Shown: positions 6,525 to 6,658 of the stretch, one piece after another
Layout: every line of letters starts with the position of its first letter
Position numbering within the stretch: the stretch's first letter is position 1
Source of the DNA: SIG710 sp045595425
Lineage (GTDB): Bacteria; Bacillota; Clostridia; Oscillospirales; CAG-272
Length of the DNA: 6,658 nucleotides
Direction of reading: 5' to 3'
Assembly (NCBI GenBank): GCA_045595425.1
Contig: JAZOAL010000148.1
Coordinates: 1 to 6,658 of the forward strand
Notes under the pieces: model-generated
The model's database searches: none
Seen by the model: the letters and a program-made list of their open reading frames with translations, nothing else
Told to the model about the DNA's origin: nothing
Position numbers and translations under genes: made by a program

Positions 6525-6574
6525 TTCTCAAAGTAAATGCAACAGTAGCAAAGGCCTTGCGTTTACTATGAGAA
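6525..6574. repeat. Long imperfect inverted repeat
   Basis: Arms of 18 bp at 6525-6542 and 6557-6574 are complementary except for one A/A mismatch and one G/T pair, with a 14-nt loop. The loop and arm ends contain a further near-palindrome (GCAAAGGCCTTGC, 6548-6560), so an alternative small hairpin is possible. No T run follows on either strand, so it is not an ordinary terminator. It might be an mRNA 3' structure, part of a small mobile element, or a protein site. Confidence 0.5.
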
Positions 6575-6658
6575 ATCGGTTGCAGTAAGTATAAGAAAAG
6601 GCTAAAAGCAACGAAAAAAGCAACGTAAAAAACAAAAGAAGGCATAACGAAAAAGCCT

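Larger units (their letters stand above)
6308..6658. other. Noncoding region upstream of the murJ operon
   Basis: From the murJ start outward this holds the ribosome binding site, the leader, the operon promoter (6420-6448), a minus-strand terminator (6469-6513) and a long inverted repeat (6525-6574). Next comes an A-rich stretch on the + strand with the direct repeat AAAAGCAACG at 6604-6613 and 6616-6625. Minus-strand frames are open from the right edge, but they encode low-complexity hydrophobic residues produced by T-rich DNA and cross the hairpins. I do not call a gene. Confidence 0.65.

Noticed and set aside
6454..6645. Minus-strand open frame of 63 codons encoding a hydrophobic peptide
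   Set aside because: It is T-rich low complexity, another overlapping frame is equally hydrophobic, and no clear ribosome binding site precedes its ATG. It runs through both hairpins and the terminator T run. It remains open to the window edge, so a gene tail cannot be fully excluded.

Overview
The window holds four complete protein genes and looks like the core chromosome of a Bacillota (Clostridia-like) bacterium. Grounds for this are AGGAGG-type ribosome binding sites, sigma-A-like promoters, short A/T-flanked intrinsic terminators, moderate GC, and proteins that read like Clostridia homologues. The exact lineage is inferred from protein character and was not checked by any search. I see no phage, IS, CRISPR, tRNA or rRNA feature.

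Layout. Positions 1-354 are noncoding: a bidirectional-looking terminator (41-77) for whatever lies to the left, a 10-bp-arm palindrome that looks like a dispersed repeat (117-148), a candidate promoter (156-183) and a long leader. Enolase (eno, 355-1668, +) follows. It converges on the next gene across a perfect 13-bp-arm bidirectional terminator (1670-1717). The minus strand from about 6450 down to 1725 is a compact three-gene operon: murJ-type lipid flippase (6307-4769), a GT4 glycosyltransferase (4767-3625) and dxs (3632-1725). The spacings are 1 bp and an 8-bp overlap. A strong extended -10 promoter (6448-6420) drives it. Positions 6308-6658 hold this promoter and leader, a minus-strand terminator for an upstream gene outside the window, and a second long imperfect hairpin.

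How the genes fit together. Dxs makes DXP, the entry metabolite of the MEP pathway that yields isoprenoids including the undecaprenyl carrier. MurJ-family proteins flip undecaprenyl-linked cell-wall precursor across the membrane. A GT4 enzyme between them may glycosylate an envelope or lipid-linked acceptor. The operon therefore looks like an envelope/carrier-lipid unit, though that link is inference from context. Eno is a separate glycolytic transcription unit.

No undescribed system is evident. The points most worth a second look are active-site substitutions in Dxs, absence of several charged residues known to matter in E. coli MurJ, a G7 tract inside murJ, the murJ start codon, and the palindromic elements in the two intergenic regions.
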